Source of the DNA: Bradyrhizobium sp. CCGB12
GTDB lineage: Bacteria; Pseudomonadota; Alphaproteobacteria; Rhizobiales; Xanthobacteraceae
Direction of reading: 5' to 3'
DNA: 64,000 bases
Assembly: GCF_024199845.1 (NCBI RefSeq)
Contig: NZ_JANADO010000001.1
Span: 2,852,001-2,916,000, forward strand
Part shown: positions 17,123 through 25,078 of the stretch, in pieces
Layout of the letters: each line of letters begins with the position of its first letter
How positions within the stretch are numbered: position 1 is the stretch's first letter
The notes under the pieces: model-generated
Told to the model about the DNA's origin: nothing
Seen by the model: only the letters and a program-made list of their open reading frames with translations
The model's database searches: none
Program-made: the position numbers and the translations under genes

Positions 17123-17338
17123 CTAGGGTTGGAGGCGCAAAAGGATTCCTTGCCGGTCCTGCTCGCGACGACGCTGGTCGCTGCGCAGGATCTCCAACTC
17201 CGCTTCGGCTGCAGTCGTGTCGTCACCTAGTCGCTTCAACTCGACAAGACGCGCCTCTTGCGCAGCGAGTTGGCGCTCTCCTTGAACGACCTCGCGTTCG
17301 ATTTGCCTCAACTGATCTGAGAGCGCGTCTCTGTACAT
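17123..17338 (-). CDS. Small coiled-coil hypothetical protein (71 aa)
   Basis: MYRDALSDQLRQIEREVVQG ... LAAQEARLVELKRLGDDTTAAEAELEILRSDQ is a two-helix coiled coil of a type common in Bradyrhizobium (MYRDxL opening, basic tail). Ten extra upstream residues in frame (from 17368) are less likely. A weak EcfG-like promoter lies 60 bases upstream. The function is unknown. Confidence 0.6.
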   Translation of the reverse strand: MYRDALSDQLRQIEREVVQGERQLAAQEARLVELKRLGDDTTAAEAELEILRSDQRRREQDRQGILLRLQP

Positions 17339-17397
17339 GAGTTTCAGCCGCCTCCGGTTATCCTGCAACGCGCACGGTCACGAGACATACGTGATCC

Positions 17398-17423
17398 AAC
17401 AAGGCGGCAACTAGCAGCGTTCC
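17398..17423 (-). promoter_or_regulatory. Weak EcfG-like promoter (GGAAC-N17-TGTT)
   Basis: Same TGTT variant as at 16864, pointing into the 71-aa gene at 17338. The surrounding 17339-17665 holds no other feature that I can support. Confidence 0.3.
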
Positions 17424-17695
17424 AGCGGCATGAAAAATTCGGAGCTTCGTCGGCGGCGCGCTGGATCATTGATATGGTTCGAGAAGACAGCCTGTGATGC
17501 GCGCCACCATTCATGGCGCGCGGCGCATGTCACGAGGTTGATCCTCAACAGGCTCGGCCGTTCGCGACGGACAGCAGTGATTTCGCCACCACGGTACGAT
17601 CCAGCCAGTCGATCGCTGCGGCGATCGGGTCAGAGGACACATCGCCACCTGCATTACCTGCATTCGCGGAAGGGCGGCTCTTCAAAATGCCGCGA

Positions 17696-17956
17696 ATGAA
17701 CACCGACGGGCACGGAGCGCTATATTATGGGTATCAGTGGTGGCTTGGCCGTTCGCTGCTTGGCGGTCACGACCTGACCTGGACCGCCGGCTTCGGCAGT
17801 GGCGGCCAACGCCTTTTCATCCTGCCTCAGCTCGATCTCGTGGTCGTCGTGAACGCCTTCGACCACCAATATTCGATCCCGCTCGCCATCCTCAACCGGT
17901 TTGCGTTGCCTGCCGTAAGCGACTATCCGCCCCCTTCCGCGCAGAGCGTCAGATAG
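17696..17956 (+). pseudogene. Remnant of a serine hydrolase (class C beta-lactamase/esterase family), C-terminal part
   Basis: The frame encodes GALYYGYQWWLG, WTAGFGSGGQRLFILPQLDLVVVVNAFDHQ and ends SDYPPPSAQSVR. YGYQWWLG and GFGGQxxFVxPxLDLVVV are the C-terminal signature of beta-lactamase-fold serine hydrolases. The catalytic SxxK and YxN regions are absent and the upstream frame is not family-like, so this is a 5'-truncated remnant, left by deletion or an insertion scar. Confidence 0.75.
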
Positions 17957-18150
17957 AGCCGAAATCCGCCTCATCTTCACCACCTACGCTTCCAGCAACC
18001 TTGCCCTTGTTGTGGCCCGGCCCGGTCTTCACGGCATCCCGCTGCTCGCACATGGTGTCGATCTTGGCTTGCCTCCGCGACAGGAGAGCTTCGACCGAGG
18101 CCATCGAGATGCCCGACCTGAAGGGTCAGGATTCCTCTTGCTCCTGGGGC
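17949..18150 (-). pseudogene. Decayed relative of the 15282-15515 coiled-coil gene
   Basis: On the minus strand GISMASVEALLSRRQAKIDTM followed by EQRDAVK and NKGKVAGS aligns with the intact paralogue (IGTASAEALLSRMEAKIESL, AQRDALR, TKGRVLGG). The preceding helix (GILTLQ) is in another frame and a stop codon interrupts the joined frame, so the N-terminus is broken by a frameshift. Its end overlaps the hydrolase remnant on the opposite strand. Confidence 0.6.
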
Positions 18151-18194
18151 CCCGGCTCAGGCTTGGCTGGCGTTGAAATCCCAATTGTCGGTGC

Positions 18195-19523
18195 TCAATC
18201 CCGCTTCATGAATATCTGACGCCGCAGCTGCTTTTGTCCCGCCTTGAAATGACCGGGCACCCATTCTTCCCAATCCTCCTTCAGGAATCCAGCGTCCGGG
18301 TCGCCCTTGCCCGCCTCCTTGATCTTCTTGACGACATAGCGCGAGTAGAAGTGGTCGAACACGCGCATGAACTCGCCGAAATAGATGTCGGCGACTCTCG
18401 TGTTCCCGCGCATGACCAGCATATTCTCGTCGTTGGCGTTCTGCGACGGCCTGCTGAAGTTGGCGGTGCCAGTTACGACGACCGGGTCCGAACTCAAGGG
18501 ATCGATCAGCAGAAACTTGTCGTGAACGTAGAAGTTGCGGTTGAAACCCGTCAGCTTCTCGCCGAGGAAGAATTCGAGGTCGCCCTTTGAAAGCTTGGCT
18601 CCGGGCGCTATGACACTGTTACCCGTGACTTTGATTTCGTCGGCAAATTCGTCTCCGGGATCCTTGTCGAACAGCGAATAGCGGAGCGTATCATCGTCCT
18701 TTGCGAGCGCCTCGTAGAAGAAGTCGTCCAGATTGAACGCGAAGGTGATGCAGGCCATCCGCTTGGCGTCGGCGAGGAGATCCGCATACCACTCCAGCGT
18801 CGTGGGCTTGGTCTTTTCGTCGCGCGGCGAGTACAGCTGCAAGATGCGATTCTTCGGCGGCAAGGTATGGCGCGCAGGCGTCGCGTCGACAGCGAGATTC
18901 GCTTTCTTCAGGGGAGCCAGCGTCACGTCCGGTGCAGCGAGGCGCTCCCAATAGTCGAGGAAGCTCTGTGCAATCTCACCGTCCCATATGACGTGGCCGA
19001 CATTGGAATGGCCGAAGATGCCGCCCGAGGAAATGTTCGTCGACCCCGTCCAGACGGCGATCGGTGCGCCGTTGTGGAGCAGGACGATGAATTTGTTATG
19101 CCTGATTCCGGCGCGTGACTTCTGCGGTGTGGAGATGCTGTTGATCTTGGCCGCGGCTATCATCTCTTCGTTTTCGTCCGCATAGCTTTGTGCCTCGTAG
19201 CGGATATCGACGTCGACGCCCGCATTCTTCGCTTTCTTGAACGCCAGACCGACGGGCTTGTAGCGAAATTCGTAAAGCATCGCCCGCAAGGCGTACGCGT
19301 CGGGGGGTTGCAACGTTGAAGGATATTCGATGAACTTGATGAGCGCCTCGAACAAGCCACGGGAAAGCCATTTCATCGCATCCGAGTTGGGGTCGTTTTC
19401 ATCGAGCTCGGTCTTGCCGAACTTGCGGGCGAACGCCTGAGACCTGGCCGCGCCACGGTTGAAGTAGATGTCGTGGGTGGTTTCTCCGGGCTTCTTTCCG
19501 CCCTCCTCGGCCTCCGTGCTCAC
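18195..19523 (-). CDS. Phospholipase D-like domain protein, C-terminal part of a frameshifted gene
   Basis: Carries two PLD half-sites: RHNKFIVLLHNG followed by TGSTNIS, where the usual motif Asp is Leu, and VHDKFLLID followed by TGTANFS, a complete HxKx4D. Such proteins act as phospholipases, nucleases or transphosphatidylases. The 442-residue ORF opens with a GTG, but its frame continues upstream (IPVYGKPKLLELD) to a GTGTGT tract at 19589-19594 where homologous sequence passes into the frame of 19520-19936. An N-terminal domain has therefore been split off by a 2-base insertion. It is divergent from the unknown gene at 20164. Confidence 0.8.
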   Translation of the reverse strand: MSTEAEEGGKKPGETTHDIYFNRGAARSQAFARKFGKTELDENDPNSDAMKWLSRGLFEALIKFIEYPSTLQPPDAYALRAMLYEFRYKPVGLAFKKAKNAGVDVDIRYEAQSYADENEEMIAAAKINSISTPQKSRAGIRHNKFIVLLHNGAPIAVWTGSTNISSGGIFGHSNVGHVIWDGEIAQSFLDYWERLAAPDVTLAPLKKANLAVDATPARHTLPPKNRILQLYSPRDEKTKPTTLEWYADLLADAKRMACITFAFNLDDFFYEALAKDDDTLRYSLFDKDPGDEFADEIKVTGNSVIAPGAKLSKGDLEFFLGEKLTGFNRNFYVHDKFLLIDPLSSDPVVVTGTANFSRPSQNANDENMLVMRGNTRVADIYFGEFMRVFDHFYSRYVVKKIKEAGKGDPDAGFLKEDWEEWVPGHFKAGQKQLRRQIFMKRD

Positions 19524-19936
19524 ACGAACTTTGGTTGCCGATGCAACATCGAGTTCGAGCAGTTTCGGCTTGCCGTAGACCGGGATGACACACTGAACTC
19601 GTAGGTTGTCTCAGGCTTCGCCGTGTAATCGCCCCACTGAAATGTCTGAATTGGATGCTCCGACGTCGGCACCGGAGTTCCGGGCGCCAGTCCCTCATCC
19701 TTGTGCTTGAAGCGCTTGATCCCTCGGATGAAGTAGCGCTCGTGGATATTGCCGTTCCTGTCGAACTCGGTGCGCTCGATGGCGAAGCCCAATAGTCCGG
19801 TCTTCTTGGCTTCCTGGCCCGGCGCGAAGTCCCAGGCCAGCGTAACAACGTGCAGTCCAGCAATTGCGCGCACGTACAATACGGCGCCCTCTTCAAATTC
19901 GCGCACGGAAAGCCCCGCAATTTTGTCCCTGCGCAA
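19520..19936 (-). pseudogene. N-terminal part of the frameshifted PLD-like gene
   Basis: Encodes RDKIAGLSVREFEEGAVLYV ... LAWDFAPG, LGFAIERTEFDRNGN, IKRFKHKDEGLAPGTPVPTS and PIQTFQWGDYTAKPETTYEFSV, a beta-rich (fibronectin-like) domain seen in front of PLD domains in such proteins. After EFSV the frame becomes unrelated; deleting one GT from AGTGTGTC would give FSVIP and join it to the PLD ORF. The start is a TTG near 19936. It could be a real mutation, a slippage-prone switch or a sequence error. Confidence 0.65.
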
Positions 19937-20163
19937 TATGCAGGGAGATCGCGTTTCTCAACGAGAACACGTGCATCTTCTCATGAGAACAATCCAAAGT
20001 CGAGATACCGCGCCCAAGATCGCCGCGATTGCCGTCACTCAAGGGGCCGTCGGCGCTGTCAGCACAATCTGGGAAATGGCCCCCGCGGCCATTCACGATG
20101 ACAGTCCATGTTCTCACCGTTGGCCTGCATCTGTGAAAGCAAAGCTTCAGCGAGGCAATTACG

Positions 20164-21282
20164 ATGACAGGAGCCGTCGGAAACTGCCGGTTCTTTCCTT
20201 ATCTTGCCGCGGTCATCCGCGAAATGCCTGCCGCCGAAATTAAAGGAATTGATTGGACGCTTCAGGTAGCGCGCGATTATGATGCTACCAGAGATGTTAC
20301 TTCTACAATGAGGGCTCTCATGGACGTCCTGGCAAGCGTACAAAAGCATGTGCATGTATTTAGCGGCGGACTCTTTGCAAACTGGATGCCTGCCGACAAG
20401 GTTGATGTCGGGGACTATGGAATAGTCTCTGGTGAGCGCTTCGTACGCGACGGCAATCTGAGCGAGCTTGACATCCCAATCGAGGTCGACGTTCCTTCAA
20501 AGTCGAAGGGCAAGCTCGAGTATACGGATCGAGCAGAGGTCTCCACCGCGATCGGCCTCAAGGTCGCGGCTGCCATCCCCGGACTGCCACCTCCAAAGAC
20601 GTCCGCGCGCATCAAATTCTCGGGCAAAGGCGCATTCGTTTATCATCTCTCGGGAATTACAACGCGCAGATTCAGAGATGCCCGCAAACTGTATGAGGAA
20701 ATCGCCCGACAATGGCTCGCAGGCAATTTACATTTTGAAGAACGGTCTGTCATCGTTTCCGAAACACGGGCCGCGGACAAGGCTACGATTGTCGTCTCGC
20801 AAGGGCATTCCGGGCTACTCGAGCTAAGCGGAGATTTCGACCTCGCAGGCGAGGCTGTGCTCGCGGAAGTCAGGGGGCAGCTCAGCGTCGCCACCAAGAC
20901 AGGGAGCATGTTCCGTTGGCTGGCTTCTGACGCAACCATTCCCCTCATTGGTCTGATCCGGCCGGAAATGGGTCCACCAGATGGAGGCAATCAGAACAAA
21001 GCCGCAGCCGTCGTTGCCTCATTCGTTCAGAAGATACAGGATCTTTTTTCCCAGCATCGGTGGGATGTTCGCACGATTCAAATGCGCGATTATGTTCAAA
21101 CCAAAGAACACGCGAGCTTCTCGGCGATACTACCTGACGGCCAAACCGTCTTGTTTCGCTTCAGAAAAGTCGAAGAGGCCGAGTTCTTTGCCCTGAACGA
21201 TCCCTCGGGAGGGCAAGCAATCGTTGAAGAGAGAGTTCAAACAGTAGCAGTAGGTCGAAATAGAGCCGGCAAAGCGGCCTAA
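20164..21282 (+). CDS. Unidentified 372-aa protein, divergent from the PLD-like gene
   Basis: I do not recognise this protein with confidence. It has no signal peptide or clear membrane span. The middle reads VDVGDYGIVSGERFVRDGNL, then alternating polar/hydrophobic strands (ARIKFSGKGAFVYHLSG), a short helical stretch, and ERSVIVSETRAADKATIVVSQ. The C-terminal third is a separate mixed alpha/beta region (VRTIQMRDYVQTKEH onwards). The layout loosely recalls gasdermin-like pore-forming N-domains, but that is a guess. G+C is visibly lower than in flanking core genes, suggesting transfer. It is divergent from the frameshifted PLD gene across 227 bases. Confidence 0.7.
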   Translation: MTGAVGNCRFFPYLAAVIREMPAAEIKGIDWTLQVARDYDATRDVTSTMRALMDVLASVQKHVHVFSGGLFANWMPADKVDVGDYGIVSGERFVRDGNLSELDIPIEVDVPSKSKGKLEYTDRAEVSTAIGLKVAAAIPGLPPPKTSARIKFSGKGAFVYHLSGITTRRFRDARKLYEEIARQWLAGNLHFEERSVIVSETRAADKATIVVSQGHSGLLELSGDFDLAGEAVLAEVRGQLSVATKTGSMFRWLASDATIPLIGLIRPEMGPPDGGNQNKAAAVVASFVQKIQDLFSQHRWDVRTIQMRDYVQTKEHASFSAILPDGQTVLFRFRKVEEAEFFALNDPSGGQAIVEERVQTVAVGRNRAGKAA

Positions 21283-21593
21283 TCTCTCAAATCGAAGCAG
21301 GAGCACAGCACCAGCAACGATATCGATCGATCAGCGAAGATCCTATCCACCGATATCCTCCCCTAACGGGCTGCCACGAGCAAGGAATTACGGGGTTGCG
21401 ATGGACCGATCGCCGTTGCGGCGCCTGCTGAACCTGCGGAGTTCGTCTACGCACGCTGGTTTCCTCGCCAGCCGTTTCCCCTTCACGCACACGTGCACCC
21501 ACCCCCTGCCCCCGGTCCCCTTTTCCTGCTATCTCCTCTTCCGCCGGCTTCGCCGACCCAAAAACCCTCCATCCGTTCCAGGGAGCAAGAAAC
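21283..21593. other. Intergenic region
   Basis: About 310 bases between the unknown gene and the glyoxalase-like gene. Contains a short AT-rich GATATCGATCGATC stretch and C-rich sequence (ACCCACCCCCTGCCCCC). No gene or RNA was recognised; it looks like the boundary between accessory and core DNA. Confidence 0.4.
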
Positions 21594-22046
21594 ATGCGAT
21601 ACCTCCACACCATGCTGCGCGTGCGCAATCTCGATGTCGCGCTGAAGTTCTATCAGGATGCACTGGGCTTGAAGGAGGTGCGGCGGATCGAGAACGACAA
21701 GGGGCGCTTCACGCTGGTGTTCCTGTGCTCGGCCGACGATCTCGAGGCGCTGAAGAAGCAGCCGCAAACGCGCGGCGCACCGCTAGTCGAGCTCACCTAC
21801 AATTGGGACGAGGAGAAGTACGGCGAGGACCGCTTCTTCGGCCATCTCGCCTATGAGGTCGACGACATCTACGCCACCTGCGAGAAGCTGATGAAGGCCG
21901 GCGTCACCATCAACCGGCCGCCGCGCGACGGCAACATGGCCTTCGTGCGCTCGCCGGACCTGCACTCGATCGAGATCTTGCAGAAGGGCGATCCGAAAGC
22001 GCCGCAGGAGCCGTGGACATCGATGCCGAACACCGGCCATTGGTAA
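21594..22046 (+). CDS. VOC-family protein, lactoylglutathione lyase-like (glyoxalase I)
   Basis: 150 residues with two beta-alpha-beta-beta-beta modules. It begins MRYLHTMLRVRNLDVALKFY, has a metal His at residue 5 and Glu in LVELTYNWDEEKYG, and the second module has GHLAYEVDDIYATCE and HSIEIL. This arrangement fits glyoxalase I, which isomerises the methylglyoxal-glutathione adduct. The adjacent GST supports a glutathione-dependent detoxification setting. A generic VOC function remains possible. Confidence 0.85.
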   Translation: MRYLHTMLRVRNLDVALKFYQDALGLKEVRRIENDKGRFTLVFLCSADDLEALKKQPQTRGAPLVELTYNWDEEKYGEDRFFGHLAYEVDDIYATCEKLMKAGVTINRPPRDGNMAFVRSPDLHSIEILQKGDPKAPQEPWTSMPNTGHW

Positions 22047-22116
22047 CGCGCTTGGCAGGAACAAGCCCCCTCGCCCGACGTTCTCTCCCCAACGAAACCG
22101 ATTGGAGGAGGATGCG

Positions 22117-22197
22117 ATGGCGAGAGGGCTGTTGTTGTGGATGATTGGCGTGCCGATCCCGGTGATCATTCTGTTGTGGCTGTTCTTCGGCCGTTGA
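22117..22197 (+). CDS. Small membrane peptide (26 aa)
   Basis: MARGLLLWMIGVPIPVIILL continuing WLFFGR: a single hydrophobic helix. A strong TTGGAGGAGG ribosome-binding site lies upstream and an intrinsic terminator follows 25 bases after the stop, so this is a complete transcription unit. Such tiny single-span peptides are common in rhizobia. Confidence 0.7.
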   Translation: MARGLLLWMIGVPIPVIILLWLFFGR

Positions 22198-22221
22198 TCG
22201 TCGCGTTGAATTTGCAACGAA

Positions 22222-22245
22222 GCTCCGCCCCGGGCGGAGCTTTTT
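22222..22245 (+). terminator. Intrinsic terminator
   Basis: GCTCCGCC-CCG-GGCGGAGC stem-loop followed by TTTTT, directly after the 26-aa membrane peptide gene. Confidence 0.85.
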
Positions 22246-22334
22246 GCATGAGGGGCTCGGCGCAATCGCGCATCGCTCGATGATGCAAATTCCGCTATCC
22301 CCGCCCCAATCGAACACGCTGCGGGAGACGCTTC

Positions 22335-22973
22335 ATGCCTGACACCAAGCTGACGATCTGGGGCCGCGCCAATTCGGTCAACGTGCAGAAGGTGCTGTGG
22401 TGCCTCACCGAGCTCGGCCTGCCGTTCGAGCGCATCGATGCCGGCATGCAATACGGCAAGACCCGCGAGGCCGACTATCTCGCGATGAATCCCAACGCGC
22501 GGATCCCGACGCTGGTCGAGGGCGACTTCGTGCTGTGGGAGTCCAATTCGATCATGCGCTATCTCTGCCTCGCGCATGGACGCGGCACGCCGATCTATCC
22601 CGAGGCGACGAAGCCGCGCGCCAGCGTCGACCGCTGGCTCGACTGGACGCTGTCGGCGGTGCAGCCGGTTGATCGCCCGGTGTTCTGGGGCATCGTGCGA
22701 ACCGCACCCGCCGAACGCGACATGATCCAGGTGCAGCGCGATGCCGATGCCGCTGCCGAGGTCTGGGCGATCGCCGATCGCCTGCTTTCCTCGCGCCGCT
22801 TCATCGAGGGCGAGGCGTTCACGATCGCCGACATCGCAATCGGCTGCTATGCGCGGCGCTGGCTCGGCGTCGAAGGCATCAGCCGGCCGGCGCAGCCGCA
22901 CCTCACCCGCTGGCTCGCCGAGCTCGGCAAGCGGCCCGGATTTGCGCAATTCGTTGCACCGCCGATGTCGTGA
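22335..22973 (+). CDS. Glutathione S-transferase family protein
   Basis: 212 residues. A thioredoxin-like N-domain (LTIWGRANSVNVQKVLWCLTE, with NPNARIPTLVEG and the conserved cis-Pro, then LWESNSIMRYL with the glutathione-binding ES) is followed by an all-helical C-domain with FTIADIAIGCYARRW. Ser13-Asn15 occupy the catalytic position of theta/beta-like bacterial GSTs. Cytoplasmic, probably detoxification. It follows the glyoxalase-like gene. Confidence 0.9.
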   Translation: MPDTKLTIWGRANSVNVQKVLWCLTELGLPFERIDAGMQYGKTREADYLAMNPNARIPTLVEGDFVLWESNSIMRYLCLAHGRGTPIYPEATKPRASVDRWLDWTLSAVQPVDRPVFWGIVRTAPAERDMIQVQRDADAAAEVWAIADRLLSSRRFIEGEAFTIADIAIGCYARRWLGVEGISRPAQPHLTRWLAELGKRPGFAQFVAPPMS

Positions 22974-23046
22974 CCGGCGGCGCGGCCTAAGCTGCGCTGA
23001 TCGCGCGAGGAATCGTCGTTGTGGCGCAACCGTCCGGCATGTGACG

Positions 23047-23072
23047 GCTACGGTGCATGGGGTTGTTTTCGC
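23047..23072 (-). repeat. Dispersed repeat, copy B (core only)
   Basis: On the minus strand it reads GCGAAAACAACCCCATGCAC followed by CGTAGC, matching copies A and C at their 5' end. The distal GGGCAAAACAA box is not evident, so this is a partial copy. Confidence 0.65.
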
Positions 23073-23089
23073 AGATTTTGTTTTGGATC

Positions 23090-23257
23090 CTACCGCCAGC
23101 CGCGCTCGACCAGCAACACGCAGACGATCAGCACCAGCGTCACGGCGGCGGTGGCCAGCCGCGCGGTCCAGCTCAGGCCGCGCCCGACCCACCACAGCAG
23201 CGCGCAATACATCAGCACCGGAACGATGATATCGAGCCGCATCAGATCCGGTGACAT
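23090..23257 (-). CDS. Small two-span membrane protein (55 aa)
   Basis: MSPDLMRLDIIVPVLMYCAL ... WWVGRGLSWTARLATAAVTLVLIVCVLLVERGWR: two hydrophobic helices joined by a short Arg-containing loop. It starts 6 bases after the stop of the secreted porin-like peptide gene upstream, so the two are probably cotranscribed. It is below the usual length cut-off of gene finders. The function is unknown. Confidence 0.65.
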   Translation of the reverse strand: MSPDLMRLDIIVPVLMYCALLWWVGRGLSWTARLATAAVTLVLIVCVLLVERGWR

Positions 23258-23263
23258 GCGGCC

Positions 23264-23524
23264 TCAGCGCCCCACGGTGGTGCCGATGCGGACCGAGCCG
23301 CCGACCTCCACGCAGGTCCCGGTGCCCTCGACCATGACGAAGCGCGCCCCGTAGGCGGCGCAGGAGCCTGCCCCGGCCTTCCCGGCGGTGCCCTTCAGCG
23401 GCAGCAGCGCCTTGCCGGTCTCCTTGCCCGCCTGCGGCCGCTCGGCAGGCGGCAGGCGCAGGCTCTCAGCCGCGGTCGCGGATGTGGCCAGCAACGAGAC
23501 GAGGATGAGGAGCGGCGCGCGCAT
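23264..23524 (-). CDS. Small secreted protein ending in a porin-like Cys motif (86 aa)
   Basis: A signal peptide is clear (MRAPLLILVSLLATSATAAE). The mature part ends CAAYGARFVMVEGTGTCVEVGG, which resembles the CxxYGxGFxxxPGTxTCxxxGG motif at the N-terminus of alphaproteobacterial Omp2b-type porins, but no barrel follows. It may be a stand-alone periplasmic peptide or a domain spun off from a porin. The ATG at 23524 is chosen because 12 upstream residues would break the signal. Confidence 0.65.
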   Translation of the reverse strand: MRAPLLILVSLLATSATAAESLRLPPAERPQAGKETGKALLPLKGTAGKAGAGSCAAYGARFVMVEGTGTCVEVGGSVRIGTTVGR

Positions 23525-23581
23525 GGGCGCCTTGTAGCCCGGACTGCGCCAGCGCGCCATCCGGGTCAGCGCGCCCTGATG

Positions 23582-23836
23582 TCAGAGGAACTTGATGCCG
23601 GCCGACTTGCCGCGGCGCCAGACCACCTGGCAGCTCCGCCCAGTCCGGGCATCGCGGGCAAAGGCCAGCCGGATCACGCCGGGAAGCTGGCTCGCATCCT
23701 CGTCCAGCGTGATCTTCGCGCCCGTATCCGAGATGTCCTGGACCAGGCAATGCCGCGCCGCGAATCCGCCGTCGAGCGTGATCCAGGCGTGCTGCGACAG
23801 CAGCTTGCGGGCTGCGCGCTTCTTTGGCGGTGGCAT
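23582..23836 (-). CDS. PilZ domain-containing protein (84 aa)
   Basis: A minimal PilZ-like protein: basic N-terminus (PPPKKRAARKLL), then LVQDISDTGAKITLDED, matching the D/NxSxxG part of PilZ, and strands to CQVVWRRGKSAGIKF. The canonical RxxxR for c-di-GMP binding is replaced by the basic KKRAARK stretch, so ligand binding is uncertain. The ATG at 23836 has GGGAG upstream. Small PilZ proteins are abundant in Bradyrhizobium. Confidence 0.8.
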   Translation of the reverse strand: MPPPKKRAARKLLSQHAWITLDGGFAARHCLVQDISDTGAKITLDEDASQLPGVIRLAFARDARTGRSCQVVWRRGKSAGIKFL

Positions 23837-24056
23837 TGGAAAATCTCCCACTCCAGCGCTACTCAGGGAACCCTAAGAAACCGTTGAATTCGTCCAATGA
23901 TCCCCGGTCCGGCGCTATCCACCGGGATCAAAAGACCGTTCCCGAACGGCTTGCCCGGGAGCGCAAAGGCCACTATACGTTCGCCCGCTGCAAGCCGCCG
24001 GACACTGTTCGGCCGGCCAGCGGCCGTGCCGCGACAAGCGGCGGGGCCCTGCGTTT

Positions 24057-24131
24057 GCTCCCTTCGTCTATCGGTTAGGACGCCACCCTTTCACGGTGGA
24101 GAGAGCGGTTCGATTCCGCTAGGGAGCGCCA
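24057..24131 (+). tRNA. tRNA-Glu (anticodon UUC)
   Basis: A complete cloverleaf: acceptor GCTCCCT/AGGGAGC, D-arm with TCGGTTAGGA, anticodon stem CCACC/GGTGG enclosing CTTTCAC with anticodon TTC, T-arm GCGGTTCGATTCCGC, and an encoded 3' CCA. No integrase lies next to it, so there is no sign that it serves as an island attachment site here. Confidence 0.97.
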
Positions 24132-24230
24132 GCTGCGCGTTGGCGCGCCAAAGCCGACAAATCCATCCCGCGACGTGAACCTCCCTGCCCCCGACCTCCG
24201 ACCAAGGTCCGATCGGAACCGGGCAGGCCC

Positions 24231-24896
24231 ATGGAGCAGCGCGAGACCATCCCGAAAGACCACGCCGGCGCGGCCTCGCAGCCGCCGCCCTGGATGCATC
24301 GGACGGCGCCCTATGCGCCGGGCCGGCGTGCCAGGATGCTCGAGCACATGGCGCGCGCCAGATCGCTTCCGCAGCGCCAGGCCACGGCGGCGCAACTATC
24401 GCCGCAATCGTCGCTTGCGGCCGGCATGACCATTCTCGGTGACGCCTCTGGCTACGCAGTCTTGTTCGGCATCATCGCCCTCCTCTTCCAGTCCTACGTT
24501 CCCCTCTATCTCGGCGCGTTTCTCTTCCTGACCGACGGCACGCGCATCGAAAGCGCGCTCGGAGCGATCGGTATCAGGTTCGAGTCCGACACGATCGGGC
24601 CCGATATCATCAAGGGCTCCGGGTCCTGGTTCGGCTGGATCGCGCTGCTCGTGTCCTCGAGAGGCTCCGTCCCCGCCTGGCTCGCACCGTGGATGCCGCC
24701 AGCCTTGTCATGGTCTTCGATCGCCGGCATCGCTCTTGCGCTCGCCATTCTCGATACGCTCGCAGCGTCGATGATCCCTCGCGCAGGTCCGTGGTTCGGA
24801 TTGGCGATCCGGCCAGACAGCCTGATCTGCACGGCAATCAAGTTCGTCATCCTCGTCGGTGTGCTCGCGCTGCTGGTGCTGCTCGAAGCGGCCTGA
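24231..24896 (+). CDS. Hypothetical membrane protein
   Basis: A polar N-terminal ~60 residues are followed by hydrophobic segments at about 68-100, 130-145, 158-180 and 196-221. No motif was recognised. The start is uncertain: ATG at 24231 is used, but internal ATGs near 24294, 24339 and 24426 would still keep all membrane spans. It lies alone downstream of tRNA-Glu. Confidence 0.6.
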   Translation: MEQRETIPKDHAGAASQPPPWMHRTAPYAPGRRARMLEHMARARSLPQRQATAAQLSPQSSLAAGMTILGDASGYAVLFGIIALLFQSYVPLYLGAFLFLTDGTRIESALGAIGIRFESDTIGPDIIKGSGSWFGWIALLVSSRGSVPAWLAPWMPPALSWSSIAGIALALAILDTLAASMIPRAGPWFGLAIRPDSLICTAIKFVILVGVLALLVLLEAA

Positions 24897-25078
24897 ACAC
24901 CACCGTCCGGATGGCGCGATGACGACGTTGTGACCTCACGCAGGCGAAATGTCGCGCCGCGCCGGCCTGCGCATTTACCGGAAATTTACCCCTGCTCGGA
25001 AGCTGCGGTATCATTTGCTTAGACTTTGACCGCTACCAGTGGATTTACGGAAATCACCCGAAACCCCGATCGGCGTTC

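Noticed and set aside
24057..24896. tRNA-Glu as the insertion point of a genomic island
   Set aside because: No integrase, no repeat of the tRNA 3' end was noticed downstream, and neighbouring genes look like ordinary chromosome.
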